Below, piece after piece: positions 48,531 through 61,300 of a stretch of 64,000 nt of DNA. The first letter of the stretch is position 1, and the number at the start of each line of letters is the position of its first letter. Position numbers and translations under genes: made by a program. The notes beneath the pieces are model-generated. The model was not told where the DNA came from. It did no database searches and was given only the letters and a program-made list of their open reading frames with translations. The DNA is from Apostichopus japonicus (lineage: Eukaryota > Echinodermata > Holothuroidea > Aspidochirotida > Stichopodidae): the NCBI RefSeq assembly GCF_037975245.1, contig NC_092571.1, positions 20,048,917-20,112,916 on the forward strand, read 5' to 3'.

Positions 48531-49718
48531 GCAATATTTACTGACATTTTCAAATTTCTTTGTTTGTTTACAGGTCGGAAAGTTGTCGATTATAACCGAC
48601 TATAGAGTGAATAACACTTTACAAATTAAAACATATAAAAGCCTACACCGCCTGCCGGAACTATCCGCAACACTTCTGTGAAACAACATATAAGAAAGGT
48701 TCATTGTATAATAAATAGTTCAGTGTAAAAGGTTGACACCCTCTGCAAAGAAGGAAGTTTACATCACACGTAAGGATGCCACTGCTTTGTATGATGTACA
48801 TGGGCTATTTACACGATAACATACGACATATTGCAAGGTAGCCTATATTATTACGAGATACGTCAGCACATGGACAAAAACATGCCAGGCAGGCCTACTT
48901 CTTCGAGTGTTATGACCTTTTTGTAGTCTGTCAAGGTAAAAATAGAAAACAAACTCACACACACTCATAAAGAAAACTGCGAAGTTGGTCGATGTTCGTT
49001 GAATGATGTTCTACGCTATATGTACGGTTCAATTCGTTTCAACACAAACGTGCACGGTCTCTCGATCCAAACGGGACTTAGTAATAGCGAACCTCGTGTA
49101 TTTGGCATCATCATGCACTAAATGGAACGGGAATTGTGTCTGTTTTCTCTTCCGCTACTAAACAAACCTGATGAAGGATTTAATCTGTTAATTGTACAGA
49201 ATTTATATTTACGTTTCGTGACATTTCCAACGCGGACCATTTATCATGAAAATCTAGTTCTAATGGATTGAGCTTTAATTCAAGGATGCCCAACTAGATT
49301 TGCTTGACAACTCAGACGTTGGGATATTAACAATTTCTGCTGGATTTATTTTGGAGTTTTAGGTCTGGTTTTTTAAAAAAAGACCTGCATGTGACAACTT
49401 ACCGCAGGGAACCTGCATGTGAAATAATAAGGTTGCTTTTGTAGCTAATTGTCTGTCCGTATGTGTGCATGTAGGTGTGTGTATCATAGGTCCCCCTGCA
49501 GGAGCGCCAGGGTTATTTTGTTTTATTATTATTAATTTTTTTTGTGGCTACGGAAATTAATCGTAATGCTGAAATCTAAAACAAAACAAAAACTACTGAA
49601 ACTATACTAGATGGTAGGGTCTTTTTTCAGATCTTTTCAGATTTTCTCTTTGTGGAATAAACTCTTTTTTTGGGTGTAAATCAGTAACAAGGTTTTACGA
49701 TACAAACAAACCAAAAAT

Positions 49719-51245
49719 ATGGAATTTTACGCAGTAGTAGCAAACACCATCCTCATATTTGTGATATCTATGTGTGCAATTAGTTATGGATTCAAATTTG
49801 AAATTGATAATCATCACTTTTGGAGCGATTCAGAAGATATAGAATTATCTTGCCCTTGTGATGAAGAGAAATTTGGTTTGACTAGTACATTAAATAAAAT
49901 GGATGTTTCGACAACTACATCGGAAGACTCTGACGAACACACACATACACCTATGACTGAGAGGATGCCTGGAAGTAACAGAGAAACAACCGAACTCGGA
50001 GGAGTGGTCACTACATTAAATATATATCAAGGAATCATCTCAGGAAATTTCACCCAAATCGTGAAGAATGGTCATCTTTTACCTAACAGATCTAATATGT
50101 ATTCATTTGATAATCAGTTGCGACATTTACAGATATTTAATACAACCAATCGTGAGAGGGAACCGCTGACTGACTACGTGTGTAGTTGTTTCTATAACGA
50201 TAAAGTCCAACGAAGTTGGAGATGGACCACAGATATTAGTTACGTTCATATCATAACCGAAGAATCACTATCATCATCATCATCATCAGAGTGCGTTTTG
50301 GCCTCTGGGAAACACGGGATCCATGTAGCTGGAGAAGACCTTGAACTAAGATGTAATTGCATCAGCATCGGTTGCTCGGATGCTATAATGATCTCGTTTC
50401 GGAGCCATACGTCAGAGTCACGGATATACAATGAAACGGTAACCAAGGGGAACTGCTCGCAAAATAGTTGTTCTTATCATCTACCAAATATCACCATGGA
50501 TTACAATAACACAGAGTTAAGTTGTTCAGCCACCACCCTAACATTAATGAATACTCCCACTAATCTATGCTTAAATGTTCCAACTTTGTTCATATTAACA
50601 GAATTTACGGTGAATTTAGACCCCCCATCAAGAGAAATATTTTCTGGTAGTCAAAATGTAACATTTACATGTTCGAGCAACGTAGGGCTGCCGTTATTGG
50701 TCAAAACGATAGAGTGGGATGTTGATATGGGCTTTGACGCGGAGTTTCATCCTTCCGAGACGTTTGGAAAAACTCAGTTGACCATTTATAATATCCGATG
50801 GATTGACAACGAGACAACAAACGCGTTCAACATCTCATGTAAAATGAACTTTACTGACCATAAATCAGCAAGCGCAGAACCTGCCATTATTCGGCGTAAA
50901 CTCAACAAAGTTCATCCCCTTCGCGTATTTCTTATGACCATCGGGTGTACCACGGTAGGGGTGACTTTTACACTGTTTCTTCTCATATTCATCACCCGGA
51001 TGGTTTTTAAATACAGACAGTGGCAAGCACAGAAGCTCTCTCCTAATGAGCTAATAAATATGAAAGGTTATCCGTCCCCACGTCCTCCGGGTGGAAACCC
51101 GAACGTCTTAGGAGGTGAACCATCAAGAAGGGTCCCCGTCCATACAGAGGAGGATGGCGATTATGAATTTGACTATGAAGTAACATCTATGCCAAATAGG
51201 GGAGCGTCGCATTACAAGTCGGAAATGTTCTATCAAAATGTATAG
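49719..51245 (+). CDS. Single-exon Ig-superfamily membrane receptor, unassigned (508 aa)
   Basis: A type I membrane protein with no close family that I can name. Residues 1-22 are a signal peptide (hydrophobic VVANTILIFVISMCAIS). Three Ig-like domains are suggested by cysteine spacing: C45-C155, where an inserted acidic Ser/Thr-rich stretch (65-92) lengthens the domain; C212-C269; and C318-C374 with NVTFTC and FNISCKMNF strands. About 11 N-glycosylation sequons lie in the ectodomain. The membrane segment is about 402-428 (VFLMTIGCTTVGVTFTLFLL). The 80-residue tail has a proline-rich PSPRPPGG, DYEFDYEV, and ends FYQNV; pYxN is a Grb2-type SH2 ligand. There are no introns in the coding region, unusual for an Ig receptor and suggestive of a lineage-expanded or retroposed gene. 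The start is the first ATG before the signal peptide. An AATAAA lies near 51757. Confidence 0.8.
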   Translation: MEFYAVVANTILIFVISMCAISYGFKFEIDNHHFWSDSEDIELSCPCDEEKFGLTSTLNKMDVSTTTSEDSDEHTHTPMTERMPGSNRETTELGGVVTTLNIYQGIISGNFTQIVKNGHLLPNRSNMYSFDNQLRHLQIFNTTNREREPLTDYVCSCFYNDKVQRSWRWTTDISYVHIITEESLSSSSSSECVLASGKHGIHVAGEDLELRCNCISIGCSDAIMISFRSHTSESRIYNETVTKGNCSQNSCSYHLPNITMDYNNTELSCSATTLTLMNTPTNLCLNVPTLFILTEFTVNLDPPSREIFSGSQNVTFTCSSNVGLPLLVKTIEWDVDMGFDAEFHPSETFGKTQLTIYNIRWIDNETTNAFNISCKMNFTDHKSASAEPAIIRRKLNKVHPLRVFLMTIGCTTVGVTFTLFLLIFITRMVFKYRQWQAQKLSPNELINMKGYPSPRPPGGNPNVLGGEPSRRVPVHTEEDGDYEFDYEVTSMPNRGASHYKSEMFYQNV

Positions 51246-51564
51246 GTTTCAGAGTGACGTCATGGCAAAAATATTCAACTGAAGAAAGAAGAAGGATATT
51301 TTTATTTTTTATTTATTTTTTAATTTTATTGGAGGGTAGTGAGGGGGGTGAATGATGGAAACTGACTACGTATACAAACAAACTGTTTTATTTTTATCAT
51401 TCATTTTGCATTTCTATTGTTTTGATATTGGATTTTGCAAACGCCCCCTATACCTTTTCCCTCAATCTATGAAACTCTATAGTATAAATGACTGTAAGGT
51501 GGACCCAGGTGGACCTAGGATGGTATGTGGGCCCTTTGGGCCATCGAGGAGTCTGGTGGTCCGC

Positions 51565-51620
<56 letters not shown>

Positions 51621-51818
51621 TTACCTTATTTAATTATTGTATCTCACTCGAGATCCAGCCTTTCTCTAATCAAATCAAAAGCGACTTTTTGTATTTCAGA
51701 TTCGTGTTTAACGAGCAGATTTACAGTAATAGTCAAACACAAAACTATAAGAAGTTAAATAAAATTATTATAAATTTTAAATTATAAATTTATTAAAATT
51801 ATTATTATATAAAATAAG

Positions 51819-51854
<36 letters not shown>

Positions 51855-53614
51855 TCTTATATATTCAATTAGTCTTTTTTTGTTATACTTTTCGTCTGCA
51901 TGTGCAGGTGGGGGGATGGCTGAGTCTAATATGATTATATATATATATGATTATATATATGATTATATATATATATGATTATATATATATATATTATATT
52001 ATATATAATACAGTTCTTATAAAGCGCAAATACACACTTAAGTCTCAATGCGCTGATTATTATTAAACCCTGGTCATTGGTAACTTGTCACACCCACACA
52101 CCAAAGTGTGCACAATTCAATCAATCTCTCCTGGGGCACCACAGTGCACCACAACCACGTGTCCCTCGGGGGACTTCCCATAGGGTGCAGCCACAAACCG
52201 GCGCACGCAACTATATTTACAAGTTACCTCGCAGGTCCCCATTTATACACCTGGGTGAAGAGAGGCAATGGAGATAAAGCGCCTTGCCCAAGGACACAAC
52301 GCAATGATCCAGGGCTCGAACCTGTAATCCTTAGGTCACAAGTCCACTGCCTTAACCACTTGACCACAACGCCCTACATATATGTATGTATATAGTAGAC
52401 ATATGAAACCGATAGGTGTAAAGGGAAGGGATTAATTGTGAGTTTCATTTCTAAAAAAAATTACAAGAGGATGTTGTGGTTTGTGTTTAAAAAAGGGGCT
52501 TACAGGTTCCGGAAATCTGCCTATAATGTTTCCATAAGCACTAGATACAAAATGAAACTTACTTACATATAGTCAGTGCTCAGTTATTCGTTCAATAATA
52601 TTGTATTATCATATATATCAATATCATATATGAAAATTTTTACAAAGAAACATTATGAGTTAAGGTTAGACATTTTCCCTTAACATTGCCAATAAGTTAG
52701 AAATTTACGTTTAAAAGCAAAAGGATATAGAGAGTTTTACCAAGTCAATGCATATAATTTTACAAAGTTTACAAAAGAAAAGACCATATAGGTTAACCGT
52801 ATTAAAATGACGTCATCAGAGAATATATATTGCAAAAACACTATGAACTTTTCTATTTTATGGCTCACTTATTACATCGAGTTACACTAAACCTATACAA
52901 TGGGTCAGTGTTCATTATTTGTACGCAATATTTATCCATTGAAATATGTTACCTTACTGTCATATTGTAACCAAGAAGTATAGGACAGTTGTGCCTGATA
53001 TTAGGAGTTGGGGCACCAACAATTTAAGTAGGTCTTAAGTGCAGTGACCCCTCACCCCACCCACCCACTCCCTCACCCATCTGTGCCACCACCATCTGTA
53101 CACTACAGCTTCACAAGTAACAGGACACCGGTACTGTGCCCCTGCCTAGATTGTTGGTGCCCCTTCAACTCAGAATTCCCACCTGGATGCCTTGGTAGAG
53201 TAACATAGGTCCGTAGTGACCATCTTTTTACGGGTGGGGGTGGGGTAGGGGTGTGTGGTCATGGGGCGTATAACTTAAAGGGGAATTAACGCTACACTTT
53301 TCTATAGAATACCGTTTTGCAGTACGCTCTTTTCGACAGAAGCAACACAAATGCTTGGAAACATTTCCTTCAACCTTAACAATTGATTTAATTGTCACCC
53401 ATTCGCCATTTTGGTTGAATTCCGACAGTTCAAAATACATTTCCTACGTGCCGTTCGCGGTAACTAAGGCAATATATAGTCTAAATTTTCCCCGAAACTT
53501 GGGCCCGGGAAATTTTTCTAAGAAAGAGAATATGCATGGATGCATTTGGACTTGATTGCTATCAAATCAAGCCTGACTACAAATTAAAGGCACTGAGACA
53601 ACGAGACCTAGAGC
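51246..53614. other. 3' flank of the Ig receptor, microsatellites and SINE
   Basis: TA microsatellites at 51568-51620, 51820-51852 and 51935-52010, then the SINE at 52016-52376. The remainder to 53614 shows no gene; minus and plus frames of 66-70 codons near 53230-53555 are not recognised. Confidence 0.5.
52016..52376 (-). mobile_element. tRNA-derived SINE
   Basis: Read on the minus strand from 52376 it begins GGCGTTGTGGTCAAGTGG, a Leu/Ser-type tRNA head with A box GGTCAAGTGGTTAAGG and a clean B box GGTTCGAGCCC. It is followed by GTGTCCTTGGGCAAGGCGC, a body phrase common in invertebrate SINEs, and a 3' end GCGCTTTATAAGAAC plus a TATTA-rich tail. It is a SINE rather than a tRNA gene because the acceptor stem does not close and the body continues. 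Confidence 0.8.
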
Positions 53615-54268
53615 CAAGGGCGGCGGAAGCACTTTTAATCTGGGGGGGGGGGCACCGACATCAAAGGGCACTTTGCAGAAATTCGATTGGACTGATGCAG
53701 CCTTATATTTAGTACCCTTTATAACTCTTATTGTATTATCTTATTTGCGTATAAACATCACTCCATCAACGCCGCCCCCCCCCCCCCTTCAAGGAAAATA
53801 TGCATACTAGCACTGCAATATCCAATGTGCAAATTGGGAAACAAGGAACAAGTTTTCTTTTGAGACAAAATGAGGTGAAATCATGCTAGTTGCTAATGCA
53901 GGAATCTTCCGAATTAGAGTTTATTTCTTGTCAATATCTTAACAAATTTTTTCCATTCGAAATAACTTTGAGTTTGACCCACAGAAATTCATTAAAAGTC
54001 AGGGGCGTAGCCAGGATTTGCAAAGTTGTATGCACGACTATCTGAGCGGAGCGCCACCAGTTGGCGCGGAGCGTACAAGAAAATTTTTGGTTTTACAAAC
54101 CCCTCAGATGGCTGGAAACGGCCCTTCCCGAGTGTTCATTCTGGTTCCCTGGCCTCTTGCTAACTTGAGACACCTCAATTTTTATGTAGAAAACGGGCAC
54201 ATTTTTAACCTGAGAAAAAATGGGGGGCACGTGCCCCACCCCCCCCCCCCCCGGTTCCGCCGCCCTTG
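53615..54268. mobile_element. hAT-like TIR element (CAAGGGCGGCGGAA ends), copy 2
   Basis: Flanked by a perfect 8-bp duplication CCTAGAGC (53607-53614 and 54269-54276), with TIRs CAAGGGCGGCGGAA and its complement. In reverse orientation the body matches 41483-42130. Inside it is a second end-like motif, AGGGGCGTAGCCAGGATTTG (54001-54020), the end of a nested element. Confidence 0.85.
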
Positions 54269-54733
54269 CCTAGAGCTCGCTAAACAGATCTCATCTTTGG
54301 CCGACACTGGCATTTACTACATGACGCTAGTACTTCCAACACTAGTAAAAGTTCTGCGAAAGATGGGCAAGCCTGGTGCAAAGTTGTATGCACGACTATC
54401 TGAGCGGAGCGCCACCAGTTATCGCGGAGCGTACAAGAAATTTTTTGGTTTTACAAACCCCTCAGATGGCTGGAAACGGCCCTTCCCGAGTGTTCATTCT
54501 GGTTCCCTGGCCTCTTGCTAACTTGAGACACCTCAATTTTTATGTAAAAAACGGGCACATTTTTAACCTGAGGAAAAGTGGGGGGCACGTGCCCCCCCCC
54601 CCCCCCGGTTCCGCCGCCCTTGCCTAGAGCTCGCTAAACAGATCTCATCTTTGGCCGACACTGGCATTTACTATATGACGCTAGTACTTCCAACACTAGT
54701 AACAGTTCTGCGAAAGATGGGCAAGCCTGGTGC
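54020..54733. repeat. Tandem duplication, unit about 355 bp, two copies
   Basis: The right part of the TIR element plus about 110 bp of its right flank is repeated head to tail. The flank CCTAGAGCTCGCTAAACAGA occurs at 54269 and 54623, a 354-bp offset, and ATGGGCAAGCCTGGTGC closes both units. The copies differ at a few bases, such as TTGGCGCGG versus TTATCGCGG. The duplication followed the insertion. Confidence 0.9.
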
Positions 54734-54971
54734 TTTTGTGCCTTTTGTACGTTCTCTTTTCTCTGGAAACCTTTTCCCGTCAGGAATAACATAATATTGT
54801 TTTCCCTTATAAGATTTAATCTTTTCATATTTTCCCTATCCTCAAATTCATACAGTTTTTGTTTCTCTTTTCTATTCCAGATTAAGAATTTGTTTTTTCA
54901 GCTGTAAAATTTAACGCATAATTTCATATAAAAAAATGTGTGTCAGCAATATACTTTGATAATAATCTCAC

Positions 54972-55262
54972 GCACTGCAGGCAATAACCGTAACAAGGAA
55001 GCGTTAATCAGTACCGTCTACGAATATATGCCTATATATATATATACACACACACCGCACATGACTAGTCAAACCGCACTGCAGGCAATAACCGGAACAA
55101 GGAAGCGTTAATCAGTACCGTCTACGAATATGCCTATATATACACACACACACACCGCACATGACTAGTCAAACCGCACTGCAGGCAATAGCCGGAACAA
55201 GGATGTGTCAGCCAATACCGTCTACGAATATGCCAATACACCGGTATGACTAGACAAACCGG
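54972..55262. repeat. Minisatellite, about 100-bp unit, 3 copies
   Basis: Units starting CGCACTGCAGGCAATA lie at 54971, 55075 and 55175. Each contains ACCGTCTACGAATAT, a TA/CA microsatellite and CACATGACTAGTCAAAC; the third is truncated. Confidence 0.88.
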
Positions 55263-58200
55263 TTTATAGAAGTACGTGACGTGCGAACTGGTTCCAAATT
55301 TAAGCACCCTACTAAAAGCTCCAAAAGTATACCTGCCTGGCGGTTCTGACACACCAAGTGGGAAAAGGAGGTCGGGAAGGGAGGGGGGGGGGGTAGATTA
55401 ATTAAATTAAACTTTCCATTGAGGTAAAAAGCTATGGGATGACGACTGAAGTTAGAACATGACTGTATGGCCATAATCAGACTTCCTGACAGATGTGTGG
55501 GCTGTACTGTCAAGGTCTTCTACGTCATATTGTTACACCATGTTCAACCATAATCATACCCATTGTGCTCATGTTTGCCACATTTTCATTCCTCTGTGCT
55601 TTCCCGCGTCTACACATCTTGGTATCTTATAAACCCCCTCCCCTTCCCTCTCCCCCTTGTGCTTCCCCGCGTCTACACATCTTGGTATCTTATCCCCGTC
55701 CCCACTCCCCTCCCCCACCTCCCCTCCGCCGCCTCCCCCTCCCCCTCTCTCTTCACAAGTATATTCAAGATTGGTATAAAATGGTTTCTCCGGTACATTT
55801 GTGCATATAAATGGCAGACTGTATTTATGGATGTTTATATGAACTTGACCTCCACTCTTCTTCGAAGAAGTAACAGTTGGTGTCTATGTAAACATAAAAT
55901 ATATTTACGATTAGCGCTTTGCAATAGTATGTTGGTGCAGCGATAAGCAAAACAAAATGGCAGATTTGAACCTAATTATAAAGAAAAGAGTTGAATAACA
56001 ACCATAAGTAACTGAAGTGCGTCCAACCACTTTTGCAGGTAAATACATATAACGTTGTCGTAACACACTCTTACTATATAATACACTGTTCTGTGAAGTA
56101 TTTACAAATTATAGACATGCATAGATTTTCATGGCACGTGAGGCTAACGGGGAGATGGAGGTGGGGTGTGTGGAGGCGAGCGGAGGAAGCATAAAACAAA
56201 TAAAAGCCCCGTTCTCTTACGAGACCGCAAAATTTTCGTGTGGTCGGGAGTGACGGTAGGTAAAAGTATACTAAAATACATATTGAACGGGAATTCGCAC
56301 ACTAAACCTAAGAATATTTTAAGGCATAACATGTATTAATGTACATTGTGACAAAGCAAAATAACAAAATACTGGTCCTCAAAACAGACATTGATGAGTC
56401 TTAAATTAGACAAATTGTGTCGTATGGGGAAAACCCTTTAAAGGTAGAAAGTAAATGGTTGGTAAATGTTTGCGTAAGGTCGACCATTTATCTGATTTCT
56501 CGCATGGGCTTATTTGTGAACAATAGTAACAATAATCGTACACCTTTAGGGTCTACTGTTAACTATTTTATAAGCGAACACATGTTTGGAGACTTCATGA
56601 TGCAATAAAGAGCTTGGGATCGATGCAAATGACAGTGAAATTTGAGCAAATTTCCTCCCCATCCCCCCCCCCCCCCCCCGCAAATCAGAAAGTTACCAAC
56701 GAGCTTCCAATTCGTTCAATAACCACTAAAAATCAATAATTTACTGAATTACCAAAACAGTGAAATTAATCTTTTCTCAAGTTTCTTGTAAGATGCTCGG
56801 AGCTGACCTCACTAACTAGTCTCACTGCGCTGCGCAGTATGACGTCATTTACAGTATTTAAAGAGCTAATGTCTGCTTTATCAAGTTTAGCACGGTTAAA
56901 AATTTGTCACACGTATTGAAAGCACCTCTCTCGAGGAAAATTGTCTGCAGTTATTAAAATGATCACAGAAAAAAAAGTGAAGAACAAACAAATCAAGAAC
57001 AAAATAAGAAAGCAAAATGGAAAATACCTTAGAGAACCTTTAAATGAACCTTCAAATGTCGACTTTATTTTCTACAGAGTTAAGCATGTAATGTCATACT
57101 ATAACTGTGGCTCTCCTCGGGTGCCAGATGATACCTCCCCTTTAATCCTACATACCCCCTCTAAAAAGAAGAATTACTAAGAAAATCTCAAAACGTGTCC
57201 CGATGTATCACAGCAACGAAAGAGCGGGAAATCGATCCGTAGGAAATCAGATTTTTGAGCTTTGTTGCTATGACAACTCGGTCAAAGGGTTGCTCTTTTT
57301 TTAAATTGATATGATCCATATACGTTTAGTGTTATGGGTTTAGCTATATACATATATATATTACTGTTATTTTAGATGCTCGTGATACTAGTTGAGTATC
57401 CCGTTTCGTTTACCTTACCGACATTTAACGGTGTAGAGTTATCACCATAATTGACACCTTCGGTAACACCTCCTGTTCTGTTTGAGGAATTCAACTGTCA
57501 GCGACTGAGATACGCCTGCTGCAAAGCATCAACAGGTCATTAAACTGACATTATGTGAAGAAGAAAAATATGGCTGGCCAAATGACTTATTTGAGTTTTA
57601 TAATATTGTAAAATAATTGCATTCTTAACCACAAGCAGTTACATACTACATTCAATATATGTTAACATCAATACATGGATAAGTAGCAGTTTTGTGGTTT
57701 GTGGTTTACACAGTGTTTTAACAAGTACGGGTGTGAATAAAGTCCATCTCCGTACGGTGAAACAGGTCCGCGTGCAATTGTGCCAATTTTACGTACAATA
57801 TAGTTATTGAGATTCGTCTTACATTGTAACCATTGGTAGCGAAGTCATACTCCATTCAGTAGGTGGTACACAAGTATATGCAATTGAAACTACCTCCCCC
57901 CCACCCGCCCCTCCCCCACCCGCCCCTCCCCCACCCGCCCCTCCCCCACCCGCCCCTCCCCCCACCCGCCCTCCACCGTTAAGATCTTGTTTTCACTTGT
58001 AATATTTTATTTATTTATAGTCGGTGACGGGTGGTGGGGACGGGGTATATATCCCACTTTGTATATGAAACGTTGTATTCAAAAGAGAAGATACAGAAAA
58101 GAAGTTTGATTTTTCATTTTCGGGCAAAATATTCTACCCTTCCATCCCCTCCCATCCCACTCCCCTCTCCCGCAAAACAAGCACCCCATCCTCACCCCAT

Positions 58201-58335
58201 TGCCAGTCCACCAGTATCAATGGTTTCCTCCTATATCCATATTATTATAATTGGATATCGTGTCTAATTACAACCCGTTGCGGCTCTTATTTACATTGTG
58301 TGTGACTTCATATTTAGGGACTTGACAGAAGTTAA
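55263..58335. other. Intergenic, no gene recognised
   Basis: Contains a G run at 55382-55393, CT-rich runs at 55625-55750, a C run at 56665-56680 and a 16-bp C-rich tandem array at 57896-57970. Frames of 60-127 codons here are low complexity or unrecognised. Confidence 0.45.
57896..57970. repeat. C-rich tandem repeat (CCCACCCGCCCCTCC units)
   Basis: About five units of 15-16 bp, CCCCACCCGCCCCTCC, almost pure C on the plus strand with runs of 3-5 C. The minus strand could form G-quadruplexes. Confidence 0.85.
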
Positions 58336-61300
58336 TCACCGTCTAAGTGCAATCTGCCTTTCGCAGATCCCGATTTTCATAGAGTAACATGACAAGGTAT
58401 TCCAAAGGCTGCTCCCATCAGGGTGTGTAGTGACCTCTACACAGTCAAACGTATCACGACCCTCGAGTATAGGCTTGTAATACACACCCCAATCATCACC
58501 ATTAATCCACCGAAATTGACCTATAACAGAGAATAAGGAGAATTAATAAATATGTAAGTGTAACCCCAAAAAATTAAATGTTATAATTCACAAAATATAA
58601 TTTATAAATTTAGTCGAGTTCCATTCCGTGAACAAACTTTTCCATGTAAAATAAATTTGTCAAACACAGCCACGCCACCTCCCAAACCACCCACCCCCAC
58701 ATTCCATGAATTTATACCTTTTGCGACTAATAATAGCTCTTTTATAAAAGCTCTTTCCCAACTTCACATTATATAAGAATTGAAACAAAAATGGACATAA
58801 ATATCATTTTGATCACGTGATGAAAGAGACAGCGGCTGGGAAAGGATGTAAGCTTCGGAATAGTGACGTCATGTTTTTTGTTTTCTCAGGTTATCGTCTG
58901 CATGACTTGTTTCGTACAGTGTGCATTAGTTTTCCAATACACAGTGCTTCAATAGTGTGTCAATTTCAATGCTCAAAAGATTATAGATTCAGAACAACGC
59001 AAATCTCCTTCTAATGATAATAAAAAAAATTGCCTTGATAAATTCGAAATCAAAATCAACAGCGGATCCATGGTTAATCATCAGAAGATGGGACCCGGTT
59101 GACAAATATCGTTCGATATCGAAATAACTATACCGTAACGAAATAACGGTGCATAAGGAAATAAGGGGTTAATCAACGGTCTAGCGTGCGTTACTCACAG
59201 GATTAATGCACGATCGGGGGATAATGCAAGCGATGCACGAGGGCGGAGCCCGAGTGCATCCAGCGATAGCATTAACACCCGGAGTGCATTAATCATGTGA
59301 GTAACGCACGCTAGACCGTTGATTAACCCCGTTCATTCATACACTACCATTTGTGTGGGAGAAAAATCATAAAACAAAACATTTTTGGTTACATATAACC
59401 AAAGATTTATTAAAGTGATGCCCCGTAATTTTACCGTGCGTTACTCACAGGATTAACCACGGTCAGCTGACCTGAATGGACCAATAGGATTTAGGAATCT
59501 TTACTAAGTATGAATGAACACCGGTTAAACCGAAAGAAATGCCCTCTCTCAAAGTGTTTAAAGTTGTTGCCCTAAAATGTTCCTTGTTTTGAGCAAGATT
59601 ACGTTTTGTAGCTAATTTCTAGAGTCAACCAATTGTAGAAGAGAGGGCCCTTAACCCTGCTGCCCTTCCCTACCACCTCCCCCTCCCCAACCCCCGTCCC
59701 TGAGATTGTCCATGAATGTTACAAACTAATGTTATATAATTAGGGTGACTAAATAAAACTTTCACTTTGGACACGATCATGGCGGACATGCAAACTCACC
59801 CTCTGTCCTCACGGCACCGATCCAAGCCCCCTTTTCCTCAGCTACAAATGCAGTAAGGTATGCATCCTCTTCGGGAGACTGAACGGTGACCATATCTCCA
59901 TCTAGCTCTAGGCACTCAGCTCTTGCTTCTACGAAGTCCATCATTCTTGTTTTGAGGTAACATGAGGTATTAAACTGGCCCCAGTTGTACGGACAGTCAC
60001 CTGCAACAGGTTTAATTATAATTCCTCGGTAAAAAACATACTTCATTCCCGTTTCTTTTAGTCATTTTAAATGATTAATTACGGTACGGTATGAATATTG
60101 AATTGAAATCATATAAAAATAATCACATTTAATTAACACATTTTGCCGGATTAAGTTTTCAGATTTTGAGTTTTGTGTTAAGCTATACTAATGCAGTTAT
60201 TTAAGTCAAATCCCCTCATGTAAAGAATATTACGAATTTTGAAAGTGCGAACGTAGAAATTATTTAGCTGGAGCAAGATACGAACCATTGGCCTCAGGTT
60301 TACTTGTCCTGTACCCTACCAACTACCAACAAAGAAAAAGTTATGTACCACTACCTAATCTAAGGGCTGCCAGATAACTCTCTCCAAATGTATTAAAAGT
60401 TTCTAACGCACTAAGAATATGTTATTCTTTACTCTGACCAATGAAATGGTAAATCAAGCAGGCATTTCCTTGGTCCGACACCTCAATAATGTCCTTATTC
60501 CTGCAGCAAGCTTGTAATATTTTAGGGCTACACTGAAACAGGGCCCTCGACACCAGGAGAGGGGCAGGGGTATCATGGGCCCAAAACTTTCAGAGCAAAC
60601 ATTTCCCCGCATGACACGGTGTCTCCATGCGTGTCAGTTCAACACCACTGAACAATTCCTGACTCGAATTTCTCGCCCCTCCCCCACCCCCGGGCCATCC
60701 TCCCTTCACCCCATACGTTACTTGCGTCGTAGGTCCTGTGAAACAGTAATAAAATATGACTATGTAAGCAAGGAGCTTAAAAGTTTCATAAGCTGTATAA
60801 ATTATGGGAGGTTATGTCGTAGACATGTACCTTTTGTCGTTGAGCAGTATTTGGGCCAGAGCCGGGTTATCAAATCGCCAGATGCCTAGGAGACCAATGG
60901 TCACCCCACCCAACCCCACCCCAACCCCCTCCCCCACCCCAAACTGCTCCATTCTCAATGAACATACGTAAATACTTCCAGATAATAAAAAAAAAACATA
61001 TATTCCTTTTTATTTTCGGATAGGGGATGCAGCAGGCGAGCATATGGTGTCTTAAGGCTCCAGAGGGTTTTAGTCCGCCAATGAATCAGGCAATGCCGAT
61101 ACAGAGCCTATAGGCCTAATCGTACAATGCTTACCATTTGAATCAAATCCGTCCAAGTGGCCATTTTCTTCAGACTGCTTCAATTTCTCTTCAGATGTCA
61201 GAAAAGTATCCACTCCGTCGATTGTAGCCTTCCTCAACTTGATTGCTAACTTTTTGAGGGTCCTTATTTGGTTTGCTACTTCAGGAGAAGCATCGCTAGA

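Larger units (their letters stand above)
44204..49718. other. Intergenic region of 5.5 kb between the sulfotransferase and the Ig receptor
   Basis: No gene recognised. It includes a G run at 44822-44834, the hammerhead-like repeat at 45677-45812, a CA microsatellite at 46261-46276, an ATC/ATT microsatellite and T-to-G junction at 47646-47710, C runs at 47925 and 48110, and the TIR element at 48233-48530. The proximal part above 44203 should carry the sulfotransferase promoter, and the part just before 49719 that of the Ig receptor; no clear elements seen. Confidence 0.5.

Noticed and set aside
52300-52376. Leu/Ser-like tRNA with good B box, considered as a tRNA gene
   Set aside because: The acceptor stem does not pair and a typical SINE body and tail follow.
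54018-54627. Frame of 167 codons with SGAPPVGAERTRKFLVLQ repeated
   Set aside because: Formed by the transposon body and its tandem duplicate; similar frames appear at 41472-41738 in the other copy. It has no transposase motif.
59777-60046. Independent short C-type lectin start MKYVFYRGII
   Set aside because: The residues before GDCPYNWG are intron read-through upstream of the GTTGCAG acceptor and do not form a signal peptide.
60255-60335. Minus-strand segment with GGTTCGTATC and TGGTAGTTGGTAGGG resembling tRNA boxes
   Set aside because: Boxes are weak and no cloverleaf is visible; probably a decayed SINE, not firm enough to list.
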